The notes: generated by a model from the sequence alone, not told the origin. Shown: positions 18,885 through 25,818, counted from the stretch's first letter. The stretch: 25,818 nt of DNA from an uncultured Pseudomonadota bacterium (GCA_946480245.1 CAMLIZ010000058.1:1-25818), one strand, 5' to 3'. Numbers and translations are program-made.

Positions 18885-21800
18885 GTGTCGACTTCGCTGC
18901 CGCTGCATCTGCCCGCGCCCTCCGCGCCGCGCACCCGCTGGCTTGTCGAAGCGGTGCTGGTGGCATTGGCCTACTTTGCGAGCGGCTGGCTCGCACTTCG
19001 CTACCCTCAGCAGGGTGCATTGGTGGCCTTGCTGTGGCCCCCGGCAGGCATCGCGCTGGCTGCGCTGCTACGCTGGGGCCGCTCGCACGCACCGGCCGTG
19101 TCGTTGGCGGCTTTCGCCACCAACCTGGCCTGCGGCGCACCCGCCGCGCTTGCGCTGGCACTCGCCGTGGGCAACACCGCGGGTGCGCTGCTCGCGGCCA
19201 GCTGGCTGCGCCGTCGGGGCTTCAATCCGCAGCTGGAACGCCGGCGTGACCTTTGGATGCTGCTGATCGCCGGCCTGGGCATCGCAGCACTATTGCCGGC
19301 CCTCAATGGCGCGCTGTGGCTGCCTACACCGGCGCCCCACGGTCTGGGCACGGCGCTGCGCAACGGCACTGTCTGGTGGCTGGGCGACTCGATCGGCCTG
19401 CTAGTGGTGGGGGTGCCGCTTCTCACGCTGAGCCGCCGGTCGCTCGATCATGCCCTTGGGCGCGGGCGCGCGCCGGCTGCCATGCTGCTGTCGGTGGCCA
19501 TCGTCGGCACCGTCCTCGCTGCATTTGCCGCTCAGCGCGTGCCCGTATCGCTGCTGACGCCACTCGCCTTCGTGCCGCACGTGTTGCTGTGGTGGCTGGC
19601 GATGCGCAACGGCCTCGCCGTGGCGTCGTTCACCGTCCTGGTGCTGTCCGCGGTAGCGGCCCTCGCCACTGTCAACGGCCTCGGGCCGTTTCATGCCGTT
19701 TCCGCGGCCAACGGCCTGGCGCTGTTGTGGGGCTATATCGCCACGCTGGCCGCCTCCACGCTCGTCGCCGCCGCGCTCACCGGGGAGTTGTCGCTCACGG
19801 AGGAGCGCTGGCAGCTGGCGCTGGAAGGCTCGAACATCGGTGTGGCCGACTGGGACCTTCTGACGGGCCGCAGCTTCACCTCGCGCCGCTGGCGCAGCCT
19901 GCTCGACGACCCGACTGGCCGCCGCACGGACACGCCATCAGGCTGGCTGGACCGTGTGCACGACGAAGACCGGCCGCGCCTGCAACAGGCACTGCAGGCC
20001 TTCGGCACGCCCGGCGAAGACGCGTTCCGCCACGAGCTGCGCATGCGCGCCGGCGCGATGTGGAAATGGTTCGAGGCCCACGCCCTGGTCGCCGAGCGCG
20101 CCGCCGATGGCCGGCCGATGCGCATCGTGATGTCGCTGGCGGACATCGGCGAGCGGCGTGGCGCCGAGGAGCGCCAACGCCTGTCGGCGCGGCTGTTCCA
20201 GCATTTGCACGAAGGGCTGTTGATCACCGACGCCGACTTGCGCGTGCTGGACGTCAACCCGACCTATTCGGACATCACCGGGCTGCCGCGCGAGCACGTC
20301 GTCGGCCGCGTACCGGCCCTGCTCGAGGCGCCCGACGAAGCCACGCGCGAGCAGCAAGTGGTGATGTGGGCGAGCCTGCGGGCCACCGGCAGCTGGCGCG
20401 GCGAGCTGGTGCAGCGGCGTGCCAACGGTGATCCTTGCGCTTTGAGTGTCACCATCTCCACCGTGCAGGGGGCGGACGGCCGCGCGCGCAACCACGTGCT
20501 GGTGATCTCCGACATCACCGAGCAGCGCTTGCAGCGCGAACGGCTGGAGCGCCAGGCCCACTACGACGAACTGACACGCCTGCCCAATCGCACCCGGCTG
20601 TCACAGATGCTTGCCGAGGCCATGGCGGCTTGCGAGCGTGAGCACTGTTTGCTTGCCGTGTGCTACCTCGACCTCGATCACTTCAAGCCGGTGAACGATC
20701 GGTTCGGCCATGCCGCGGGCGACCGGCTGCTGGTGGAGCTGTCGCGACGGATGCGCGGCGCGTTGCGCAACCACGCGGGCTGGTCCGACACGGCAGCCCG
20801 CCTGGGCGGTGACGAGTTCGTGCTGTTGCTGCGCGCCGGCACCGTGGACGAGGCGCGCCTCGCCGTTGAACGCGTCTTGCGCGTGGTGTGCCAGCCGTAC
20901 GTGGTGGAGCCGGGGCTAGAAGCCGTGCAAGTGACGGCCAGCGTCGGTGCCACGCTCTACCCGCTCGACCGCTGCGACGCCGACACCCTGCTGCGCCACG
21001 CCGACCATGCGATGTACGGCGCCAAGCAGTCGGGCCGCAACGGCTACCTCTTCTTCGATCCCGAGCACAGCAGGCGCGCCGAGGAGCGGGTGATGGCGAT
21101 CGGCCGTCTGCAGGAGGCACTGGACCACCGAGAGCTGGTGCTGCACTACCAGCCCAAGGTCGATATGCGGCGCGGCAAGGTGTTGGGCATGGAAGCCCTG
21201 CTGCGCTGGAACCATCCCGAGCAGGGCCTGCTGCCGCCGGCGCAGTTCCTGCCGCTGGTGGAGCACACCGGTTTGTCGGCACGGATCGGCGATTGGGTGC
21301 TCGACCAGGCACTCGAGCAACTGGCGCACTGGCAGGCGATGGGCCTGGACCTGACCGTGAGCGTCAATGTGTCCGCGCGCCACCTGCAGGAGCCCGATTT
21401 CGCCCAGCGCCTCGCCGAGCTGCTGGCACGCCATCCGGAATCGCTGGGCGCCAAGCTGGAGCTCGAGGTGCTGGAGACGGCAGCGCTGGCCGATGCGGCC
21501 TACACCTCGGCCCTGATGGAACGCTGCCGCAGCCTCGGCGTGCGCTTCTCGCTCGACGACTTCGGCACGGGCTACTCGACACTCACGTACCTGAAGCAAC
21601 TGCCGGTCGACGTGCTGAAGATCGACCGCTCGTTCGTGCACACCATGCTCGATGATCCACAGGATCTGGCGATCGTCGAAGGCGTGATCGGATTGGCACG
21701 CACCTTCGGTTGCACCGTGGTCGCCGAGGGAGTCGAACTCACGGCACAGGCGCGCATGCTCATCGAACTGGGATGCGATGTCGGCCAGGGCCTGGGCCTG

Positions 21801-21911
21801 TCCCCCGCCATGCCTGCCGACGACGTCTATCGGTGGACTCGCGCCTATCGCGGGCCGTTCGCCATCGCGGCTGCCCCCAGCGCGACACCGCTCGACCCGG
21901 TGCAGGCTTGA
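18885..21911 (+). CDS. MASE1-PAS-PAS-GGDEF-EAL cyclic-di-GMP signalling protein
   Basis: A 1008-residue membrane protein expected to make and/or degrade cyclic-di-GMP. Numbered from GTG 18885: MASE1-type multi-span sensor (about 18-300, with the VALLWPPAGIALAALL segment), PAS domain (about 307-430), second PAS (about 432-555, ITDADLRVLDVNPTYSDITG), GGDEF domain (about 559-725) with an intact GGDEF at 641-645 and DLDHFKPVND, and EAL domain with E770-A-L, VSVNVSARHL, ETAALAD, DDFGTGYS (D891-D892), LKIDRSF and AEGVEL. Both active sites look intact. The inhibitory I-site RxxD is absent: the equivalent positions read GWSD (D635 kept, Arg lost). The start is uncertain: neither GTG 18885 nor TTG 18828 (19 residues longer) has a ribosome site. 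The downstream minus-strand gene ends 12 bases from its stop. Confidence 0.92.
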   Translation: MSTSLPLHLPAPSAPRTRWLVEAVLVALAYFASGWLALRYPQQGALVALLWPPAGIALAALLRWGRSHAPAVSLAAFATNLACGAPAALALALAVGNTAGALLAASWLRRRGFNPQLERRRDLWMLLIAGLGIAALLPALNGALWLPTPAPHGLGTALRNGTVWWLGDSIGLLVVGVPLLTLSRRSLDHALGRGRAPAAMLLSVAIVGTVLAAFAAQRVPVSLLTPLAFVPHVLLWWLAMRNGLAVASFTVLVLSAVAALATVNGLGPFHAVSAANGLALLWGYIATLAASTLVAAALTGELSLTEERWQLALEGSNIGVADWDLLTGRSFTSRRWRSLLDDPTGRRTDTPSGWLDRVHDEDRPRLQQALQAFGTPGEDAFRHELRMRAGAMWKWFEAHALVAERAADGRPMRIVMSLADIGERRGAEERQRLSARLFQHLHEGLLITDADLRVLDVNPTYSDITGLPREHVVGRVPALLEAPDEATREQQVVMWASLRATGSWRGELVQRRANGDPCALSVTISTVQGADGRARNHVLVISDITEQRLQRERLERQAHYDELTRLPNRTRLSQMLAEAMAACEREHCLLAVCYLDLDHFKPVNDRFGHAAGDRLLVELSRRMRGALRNHAGWSDTAARLGGDEFVLLLRAGTVDEARLAVERVLRVVCQPYVVEPGLEAVQVTASVGATLYPLDRCDADTLLRHADHAMYGAKQSGRNGYLFFDPEHSRRAEERVMAIGRLQEALDHRELVLHYQPKVDMRRGKVLGMEALLRWNHPEQGLLPPAQFLPLVEHTGLSARIGDWVLDQALEQLAHWQAMGLDLTVSVNVSARHLQEPDFAQRLAELLARHPESLGAKLELEVLETAALADAAYTSALMERCRSLGVRFSLDDFGTGYSTLTYLKQLPVDVLKIDRSFVHTMLDDPQDLAIVEGVIGLARTFGCTVVAEGVELTAQARMLIELGCDVGQGLGLSPAMPADDVYRWTRAYRGPFAIAAAPSATPLDPVQA

Positions 21912-21923
21912 GCCGGCGCGGCA

Positions 21924-22691
21924 TCACTGAATGTCGAACGCGAGTTCGACGATGCCGTTCTGCAGGTGCTTGATCGGCTTGAAGCGCCACTTGGCCACTG
22001 CCTCGGTGGCCGCGACATTGAGGCGGGCGTTGCTCGTCTTCACAACCTCCGGCGCACTCACGCTGCCGTCGGGCAGCACCTCGAAACGCACCTGTACCGA
22101 CCCCTTCTCCAGCCGCCGCACCACGGACGGCGGGAAGTCGGGATCCACCTGGTGCACCAACACGAGCGGCGCGTCTTCTTCCTCGGGTTCCGGCGGTGGG
22201 GCCGGCTTGGCGCCGGTGGGCGCGGCCATCGCTACTGCGTCGCTCGCTGCCGAGGCCGGCCGTAACTCAGGCGCCGCAGCAACGGTCGGGCGCAACTCGC
22301 TCTTCGATGCAGTCTCCGTGGCCGGCGCAGGCGCAGGCGCTTTCGGTGCAGCTGCCGCCAGCGACGGGGCGGCAGCTGGTACGACGGGCTCTACCTTCTC
22401 GGTAATACCGTCGTCCTTGGCGTGCACGCTGGGGCGGGATGCCGCGGCGACAGCGGCAATGGCGGGCCGCGCCGGTGCAGCGGGCGGCTTGGCCTTGGGC
22501 TTGTCCGCGTGGATCAGGATCCACTTGAAGACCTTGTCCGCCTCCTGCTGCGCGCGCTCCGCGGCGGCAGCCTCGTTCGGGTTCGCTGGTGCGCTCTGCG
22601 CGCTTGCAGTCGCCCATGCCAGGGCCGCGAAGGCGACCGCGGCACCGAGGACGGCGCGCGAGGAACGCGACGGGGCCAACGACTGCGTCAC
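21924..22691 (-). CDS. TonB C-terminal-domain periplasmic protein
   Basis: A 255-residue protein with a TonB_C domain at its end (about 175-255: VQVRFEVLPDGSVSAPEVVKTS...ATEAVAKWRFKPI). Residues 12-31 are hydrophobic and end in ASA-QS, a likely signal peptide or anchor. The membrane helix lacks the S-x-x-x-H pattern that canonical TonB uses to contact ExbB. The middle is Ala/Pro-rich with Lys/Glu, as in TonB linkers, and contains ADKVFKWILIHADKPK (51-66). No exbB or exbD lies nearby. GTG 22691 is chosen because GGAGG lies six bases upstream on the minus strand; the frame also opens with GTG at 22712. It may be a dedicated TonB-like adaptor or an envelope protein borrowing the fold; function is not established. 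Confidence 0.8.
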   Translation of the reverse strand: MTQSLAPSRSSRAVLGAAVAFAALAWATASAQSAPANPNEAAAAERAQQEADKVFKWILIHADKPKAKPPAAPARPAIAAVAAASRPSVHAKDDGITEKVEPVVPAAAPSLAAAAPKAPAPAPATETASKSELRPTVAAAPELRPASAASDAVAMAAPTGAKPAPPPEPEEEDAPLVLVHQVDPDFPPSVVRRLEKGSVQVRFEVLPDGSVSAPEVVKTSNARLNVAATEAVAKWRFKPIKHLQNGIVELAFDIQ

Positions 22692-22710
22692 TCCAGCCCT
22701 CCATCCAGGC

Positions 22711-22743
22711 ACCGGCCTGCACGGCCGTTTGGCCGTAACCGGT
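22711..22743 (-). promoter_or_regulatory. 5'-leader hairpin of the TonB-domain gene
   Basis: Inner stem ACGGCC/GGCCGT (22721-22726 with 22731-22736) around GTTT, plus an outer ACCGG/CCGGT pair (22711-22715 with 22739-22743). It ends about eight bases before the GGAGG site. A TACACT hexamer on the minus strand (22764-22759) would start transcription near 22752, putting the hairpin at the very 5' end of the mRNA. Confidence 0.45.
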
Positions 22744-22881
22744 CGTTAGTTTGGCGGCAGTGTAGGCAGCGACGCCTTTTGTACCTCCAGTGAAACCCCG
22801 AGCCTTCGTGTTCGACGCGTGCACAAAGTCCGCCAAGGCGGCAGAAGATGCGGACGACAGCATCGTCGCGGCCCGCCCCGC

Positions 22882-22887
22882 TAGACT
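22882..22887 (+). promoter_or_regulatory. Candidate -10 element of dnaG (leaderless transcript)
   Basis: TAGACT followed by six bases (GCCGCC) and the GTG start. Transcription would begin at or beside the start codon. No Shine-Dalgarno and no clear -35. Confidence 0.45.
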
Positions 22888-22893
22888 GCCGCC

Positions 22894-24705
22894 GTGATTC
22901 CCGCCGGCTTCATTCAGGACCTGCTCTCGCACGTGGACATCGTCGACGTGGTGGGGCGCCACGTTGAGCTCAAGCGTGCGGGCATCAATCACAAGGGCTT
23001 GTGCCCGTTCCATGGCGAGAAGACGCCCAGCTTCATCGTCAGCCCGAGCCGCCAGACCTACCACTGCTTTGGTTGCGGAGCGCATGGCGACGCGCTGCGC
23101 TTCCTGATCGAGCACACCGGCGCGGGGTTCGTGGACGCGGTGCACGACCTTGCGCAGCAGGCCGGAATGAAGGTGCCGGAGGATGACAGCACACCCGAGG
23201 AGCGAGCCCGCGCTGCCGAGCGCAAGGCGCAGCAGGCCAGCCTGGGCAGCGTGCTCGAGCGCGCGGCGGAGCACTACCGCAAGCAGTTGAAGGCGACCCC
23301 CCGTGCAGTGGACTACCTGAAGGGCCGAGGCCTCACCGGCCAGGTGGCCGCCCGATTCGGCCTCGGCTACGCACCGCCAGGCTGGCGCGGGCTGGCCAGC
23401 GCGTTCCCGGCCTACGACGACCCGCTGCTGGTGGAAGCTGGGCTGGTGATCGTGCAAGGCGAGGATCCGGCCGAGCAGAAGCGCTACGACCGGTTCCGCG
23501 ATCGCGTGATGTTCCCGATCCGGTCGGTGCAGGGCGAGGTGATCGGCTTCGGTGGCCGTGTGCTGGACCAGGGCGAGCCCAAGTACCTCAACTCACCTGA
23601 GACGCCCGTTTTCGTGAAGGGCCGCGAGCTCTATGGCTTGTACGAAGCCCGCCACGCCTTGCGCGACAAGGGCTTCGTGCTGGTGGTGGAGGGTTACATG
23701 GACGTCGTGGCCCTTGCGCAACTGGGCTTTCCGAACGCCGTGGCCACGCTCGGAACGGCCTGCACGCCCGAGCACGTGCAGAAGCTGTTCCGCTTCACCG
23801 ACAGCGTGGTCTTCAGCTTCGACGGCGACGCCGCCGGCCGCAGAGCTGCAGGGCGTGCGCTGGAGGCCGCGCTGCCCCACGCCAGCGATACGCGCAGCAT
23901 CCGCTTCCTGTTCCTGCCCGCAGAGCACGACCCGGACTCCTACGTACGCGAGTTCGGCGCCGAGGCCTTCGAACGTTGCATCGCGGAGGCCGTGCCGCTG
24001 TCGCGTCAGATGGTGGAGGCGGCACGCGAAGGCTGCGATCTGGGCCAGGCCGAAGGACGAGCGCGCCTGCTTGCGCAGGCCCGCCCGCTGTGGCAAGCCT
24101 TGCCCGACGGCGCCTTGCGCCGCCAGATCCTCGGCGATTTGGCCGGGCTGGCCGCCCTGTCCGGCGAGGAGTTGCAGGCCCAGTGGGGCGGCGGCAGCGC
24201 CCGACCCGTTCAGGCGGCACCGCCGCCTCGGCGTGCGCCCGCTGCGCGTCGTCTCTTGCCCGGCACCCCAACGTTGCTCGACCGAGCGCTGTGGCTGCTG
24301 CTGATGCGCGTCGAGCTGTGGAATGAGCTCAGCGCCCCGTCGCATGACCTGCTGGCCGAGCAGCCAGCCCCCTACGGGCCCGCCTTTCTCTGGCTGGAGC
24401 GCCACCTCAACGAGCATGGGCCCGAGAGTGGGGAGGCATTGCTCGCCGACATGCAGGCGCAGGACTTCGGCGCCCAGGGGGGTGCCCTGGTTCAGCGGGT
24501 GCGGCAGCTGCATGCGCCCGAGGCGCAGGTTGACCTGCAGCGCGAGTTGGCGCTGGTGCTGGACCGCCTGCTGCTGCGCGCGCTGGAGGACGAACAGCGC
24601 CTGTTGCTCGAATCCGGCCCCCTGTCGGACGAAGCAGCCGGCCGTGCGCGGGAACTCCATTACCGATGCGCCGATCTGAAGAAGCGTCTGGCGGCCGGTG
24701 CCTGA
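22894..24705 (+). CDS. dnaG: DNA primase
   Basis: A 603-residue primase making RNA primers for the replication fork. The N-terminal zinc-binding domain has C37, H40, C58 and C61 (LCPFH...YHCFGCGAHGD). The catalytic core has the KYLNSPET motif and a Toprim fold with VEGYMDVVAL (E266) and SFDGDAAGRRAA (D310, D312). A Pro/Arg-rich linker (about 430-455) leads to the C-terminal DnaB-interacting domain, which ends normally. The start is GTG at 22894, giving the family N-terminus IPAGFIQDLLSHVDIVDVVGRHV, with no Shine-Dalgarno. rpoD follows 344 bases downstream, as in the macromolecular synthesis operon, but the usual rpsU is missing upstream: the preceding gene is the divergent TonB-domain gene. 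Confidence 0.96.
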   Translation: MIPAGFIQDLLSHVDIVDVVGRHVELKRAGINHKGLCPFHGEKTPSFIVSPSRQTYHCFGCGAHGDALRFLIEHTGAGFVDAVHDLAQQAGMKVPEDDSTPEERARAAERKAQQASLGSVLERAAEHYRKQLKATPRAVDYLKGRGLTGQVAARFGLGYAPPGWRGLASAFPAYDDPLLVEAGLVIVQGEDPAEQKRYDRFRDRVMFPIRSVQGEVIGFGGRVLDQGEPKYLNSPETPVFVKGRELYGLYEARHALRDKGFVLVVEGYMDVVALAQLGFPNAVATLGTACTPEHVQKLFRFTDSVVFSFDGDAAGRRAAGRALEAALPHASDTRSIRFLFLPAEHDPDSYVREFGAEAFERCIAEAVPLSRQMVEAAREGCDLGQAEGRARLLAQARPLWQALPDGALRRQILGDLAGLAALSGEELQAQWGGGSARPVQAAPPPRRAPAARRLLPGTPTLLDRALWLLLMRVELWNELSAPSHDLLAEQPAPYGPAFLWLERHLNEHGPESGEALLADMQAQDFGAQGGALVQRVRQLHAPEAQVDLQRELALVLDRLLLRALEDEQRLLLESGPLSDEAAGRARELHYRCADLKKRLAAGA

Positions 24706-24731
24706 TTCATCTTCAGAAAGGCCTTGCGTTT

Positions 24732-24760
24732 TTGACGGCAAGCCCTACATCGACGATAAT
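24732..24760 (+). promoter_or_regulatory. Sigma-70-type promoter of rpoD
   Basis: TTGACG (24732-24737), a 17-base spacer and GATAAT (24755-24760): each hexamer differs from consensus at one position and the spacing is ideal. The expected start is near 24767. It is the best promoter in the window and points at rpoD. Confidence 0.85.
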
Positions 24761-24770
24761 GACGGGTTTG

Positions 24771-24782
24771 TTGCCGCGGCAA
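24771..24782. promoter_or_regulatory. 12-bp palindrome at the rpoD transcription start
   Basis: TTGCCGCGGCAA is a perfect 12-bp palindrome without spacer, beginning 10 bases after the -10 element, at about +5 to +16. The position is that of a repressor operator; the binding protein is unknown, and chance is possible in GC-rich DNA. Confidence 0.45.
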
Positions 24783-24927
24783 GAGTGACAGCAGCACAAC
24801 GCCTAGGATCCCAGGGCGCCGGCCACCCTCGAAAAGGGCAAATTTGAAGGCCAAATTCCCCTCCCCTAGCCAGCTGCATTTCAGAGTCGTCCACGCGATC
24901 TTGCCTGCCCGACACCCGTCGATGTGC

Positions 24928-24994
24928 CGTCCTCCGAGGCTAGCGCATCCGTGTGCATTGGCACATGGAAGCGCTGCGCAAAAAAAGGAGGACG
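24928..24994 (+). promoter_or_regulatory. Nested RNA fold masking a Shine-Dalgarno site in the rpoD leader
   Basis: CGTCCTCC (24928-24935) is exactly complementary to GGAGGACG (24987-24994), which contains most of the ribosome site AGGAGG (24986-24991). Inside this outer helix, 24941-24956 pairs with 24961-24976 around the loop ATTG: 13 Watson-Crick pairs, two G-U pairs and one A-A mismatch. The masked site lies four bases before GTG 24996, which is in frame with rpoD. Folding energy was not computed. Confidence 0.55.
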
Positions 24995-25049
24995 CGTGTC
25001 GCGCCGGTCGTTCCGGGCATACACGCTCCATTTCCATTCGAGGACTCGC

Positions 25050-25818
25050 ATGACCGCCAAGAAGCCTGCCGCCGCCCCCGCGCCAAAAACCGCCGCCAAG
25101 GGCAAGACCGCCGCCGAGGAAAAGACCAAGAAGCCTGTTGCCAAGCAGGCGCCGGCCAAGGACGACGGCAAGGGCAAGCGCGGCCGCAAGCCGAAGGAAG
25201 AGGCCAAGAAGGAAGAACTGCCCGAGGACGACTTCGTCGACGTCGAGGCGGACGTCGAAGTGGAAACCGAAGTCGAGGCAGCCGAGGCGGAGGAGGCCGA
25301 AGGCAAGGCGAAGGCCAAGCCGCTGCGCATGAAGGTCAGTCGTGCCAAGGAGCGCGCGCTGATGCGCGAGTTCGGGCTGGACGAGACCGCGCTCACCGAA
25401 GAGGAAGTCGCCAAGCGCCGCCAGGAGCTCAAGACCCTCATCAAGATGGGCAAGACGCGCGGCTTCCTGACGCACCAGGAAATCAACGACCACCTGCCCG
25501 AGAAGCTGGTCGAGAACGAGATCCTCGAAGCGATCGTGTCGATGCTCAACGACATGGGCATCGCCGTCTACGAGCAGGCACCAGACGCCGCCACGCTGCT
25601 GATCGCCGGTGGAAGCACCACCACTGCCACCGAAGAAGAAGCCGAGGAAGCCGCCGAAGCCGCGCTGTCCACGGTCGATTCCGAATTCGGCCGCACCACC
25701 GACCCGGTACGCATGTACATGCGCGAGATGGGAACGGTGGAGCTGCTCACGCGCGAGGGCGAGATCGAGATCGCCAAGCGCATCGAGGGCGGCCTGCAGG
25801 CGATGATGCTGGCGATCA
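25050..25818 (+). CDS. rpoD: RNA polymerase primary sigma factor RpoD (5' part, runs off the window)
   Basis: The first 256 codons of the housekeeping sigma factor; no stop before the window end. Residues 1-55 are Lys/Ala/Pro-rich, 56-90 are strongly acidic (EDDFVDVEADVEVETEVEAA), and region 1.1 follows (KTLIKMGKTRGFLTHQEIND, LPEKLVENEILEAIVSMLNDMGI). Another Glu/Ala stretch leads to region 1.2 (DPVRMYMREMGTVELLTREGEIEIAKRIE). The long charged N-tail is typical of Burkholderiales RpoD. ATG 25050 has GAGGA (25040-25044) five bases upstream. An alternative GTG at 24996 lies in frame, behind AGGAGG, and would add 18 mostly basic and aromatic residues (SRRSFRAYTLHFHSRTR); ATG is preferred because the extension looks unlike sigma factor sequence. 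Regions 2-4 are outside the window. Confidence 0.95.
   Translation, partial: MTAKKPAAAPAPKTAAKGKTAAEEKTKKPVAKQAPAKDDGKGKRGRKPKEEAKKEELPEDDFVDVEADVEVETEVEAAEAEEAEGKAKAKPLRMKVSRAKERALMREFGLDETALTEEEVAKRRQELKTLIKMGKTRGFLTHQEINDHLPEKLVENEILEAIVSMLNDMGIAVYEQAPDAATLLIAGGSTTTATEEEAEEAAEAALSTVDSEFGRTTDPVRMYMREMGTVELLTREGEIEIAKRIEGGLQAMMLAI

Larger units (their letters stand above)
24706..25049 (+). other. dnaG-rpoD intergenic region (rpoD promoter and long leader)
   Basis: A 344-base gap with no convincing gene. It carries a strong promoter near its 5' end, a 12-bp palindrome, a small AATTTG/CAAATT inverted repeat (24841-24857), a nested RNA fold that can mask a Shine-Dalgarno site, and a possible 43-codon upstream ORF (24922-25053) whose TGA overlaps the rpoD ATG. 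The predicted rpoD leader is about 283 bases. No intrinsic terminator for dnaG is visible. Confidence 0.8.

Noticed and set aside
22267..22863. A minus-strand frame from ATG 22863 running into the TonB-domain gene in another phase
   Set aside because: Its first part is ordinary intergenic sequence with a promoter-like element and hairpin, and the rest is an out-of-frame copy of the real gene.
24841..24857. AATTTG-AAGGC-CAAATT inverted repeat as an operator or terminator
   Set aside because: Only six base pairs, AT-rich, with no T-run after it on the plus strand; too weak to call by itself.
24844..25053. A 69-codon open frame beginning TTG 24844 before rpoD
   Set aside because: The TTG has no ribosome site and the protein has no recognisable features. 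Only the shorter ATG 24922 version is kept, as a tentative upstream ORF.

Overview
The window looks like ordinary chromosome from a high-GC betaproteobacterium. Protein signatures (OmpR tail, EnvZ, the IspD and IspF N-termini, an H-NS-like protein with an RG motif, TAXI-type TRAP genes) fit Burkholderiales, perhaps the Rubrivivax/Leptothrix/Methylibium branch; the genus-level guess is inference from recalled families, not a search. Codon use is uniformly GC-rich. I see no insertion sequence, prophage gene, CRISPR array, tRNA or rRNA, and no sign of recent transfer. I found no clear new multi-gene system such as a defence island or biosynthetic cluster. The best leads are regulatory.

Layout. 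1-1432: end of ompR, then envZ (osmotic/porin-type two-component system). 1544-5048: a TRAP uptake operon (TAXI solute-binding protein, fused DctQM permease, DUF1850 protein), with a 9-bp hairpin between the first two genes. 5050-6263 (minus): ispD-ispF of the MEP isoprenoid pathway. 6321-9767: mfd, divergent from ispD. 9771-10118 (minus): a small membrane/coiled-coil protein of unknown function. 10272-10985: short-form serB, overlapping at its 3' end a minus-strand phenylpyruvate/indolepyruvate decarboxylase (10972-12642). 12719-16585 (minus): the RNA helicase hrpA, divergent from argA (16675). argA is followed by the iron-trafficking/oxidative protection gene yggX and a small H-NS-family gene with a good terminator. 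18885-21911: a MASE1-PAS-PAS-GGDEF-EAL cyclic-di-GMP protein. 21924-22691 (minus): a non-canonical TonB C-terminal-domain protein. 22894-24705: dnaG. 25050 to the window end: rpoD (5' part only). The dnaG-rpoD pair is the remnant of the macromolecular synthesis operon, without rpsU upstream.

Regulation. The only gap over 300 bases, 24706-25049 before rpoD, holds a near-consensus sigma-70 promoter, a perfect 12-bp palindrome at the expected transcription start, and a nested RNA fold. In that fold CGTCCTCC is exactly complementary to GGAGGACG, which contains a strong Shine-Dalgarno site serving an in-frame upstream GTG. Several genes (mfd, dnaG, ispD, hrpA, the 9771 gene) have a -10-like hexamer only 6-9 bases before the start codon and no Shine-Dalgarno site, suggesting leaderless or nearly leaderless mRNAs. 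Four convergent gene pairs meet with gaps of 1-12 bases or an overlap and no visible intrinsic terminator.
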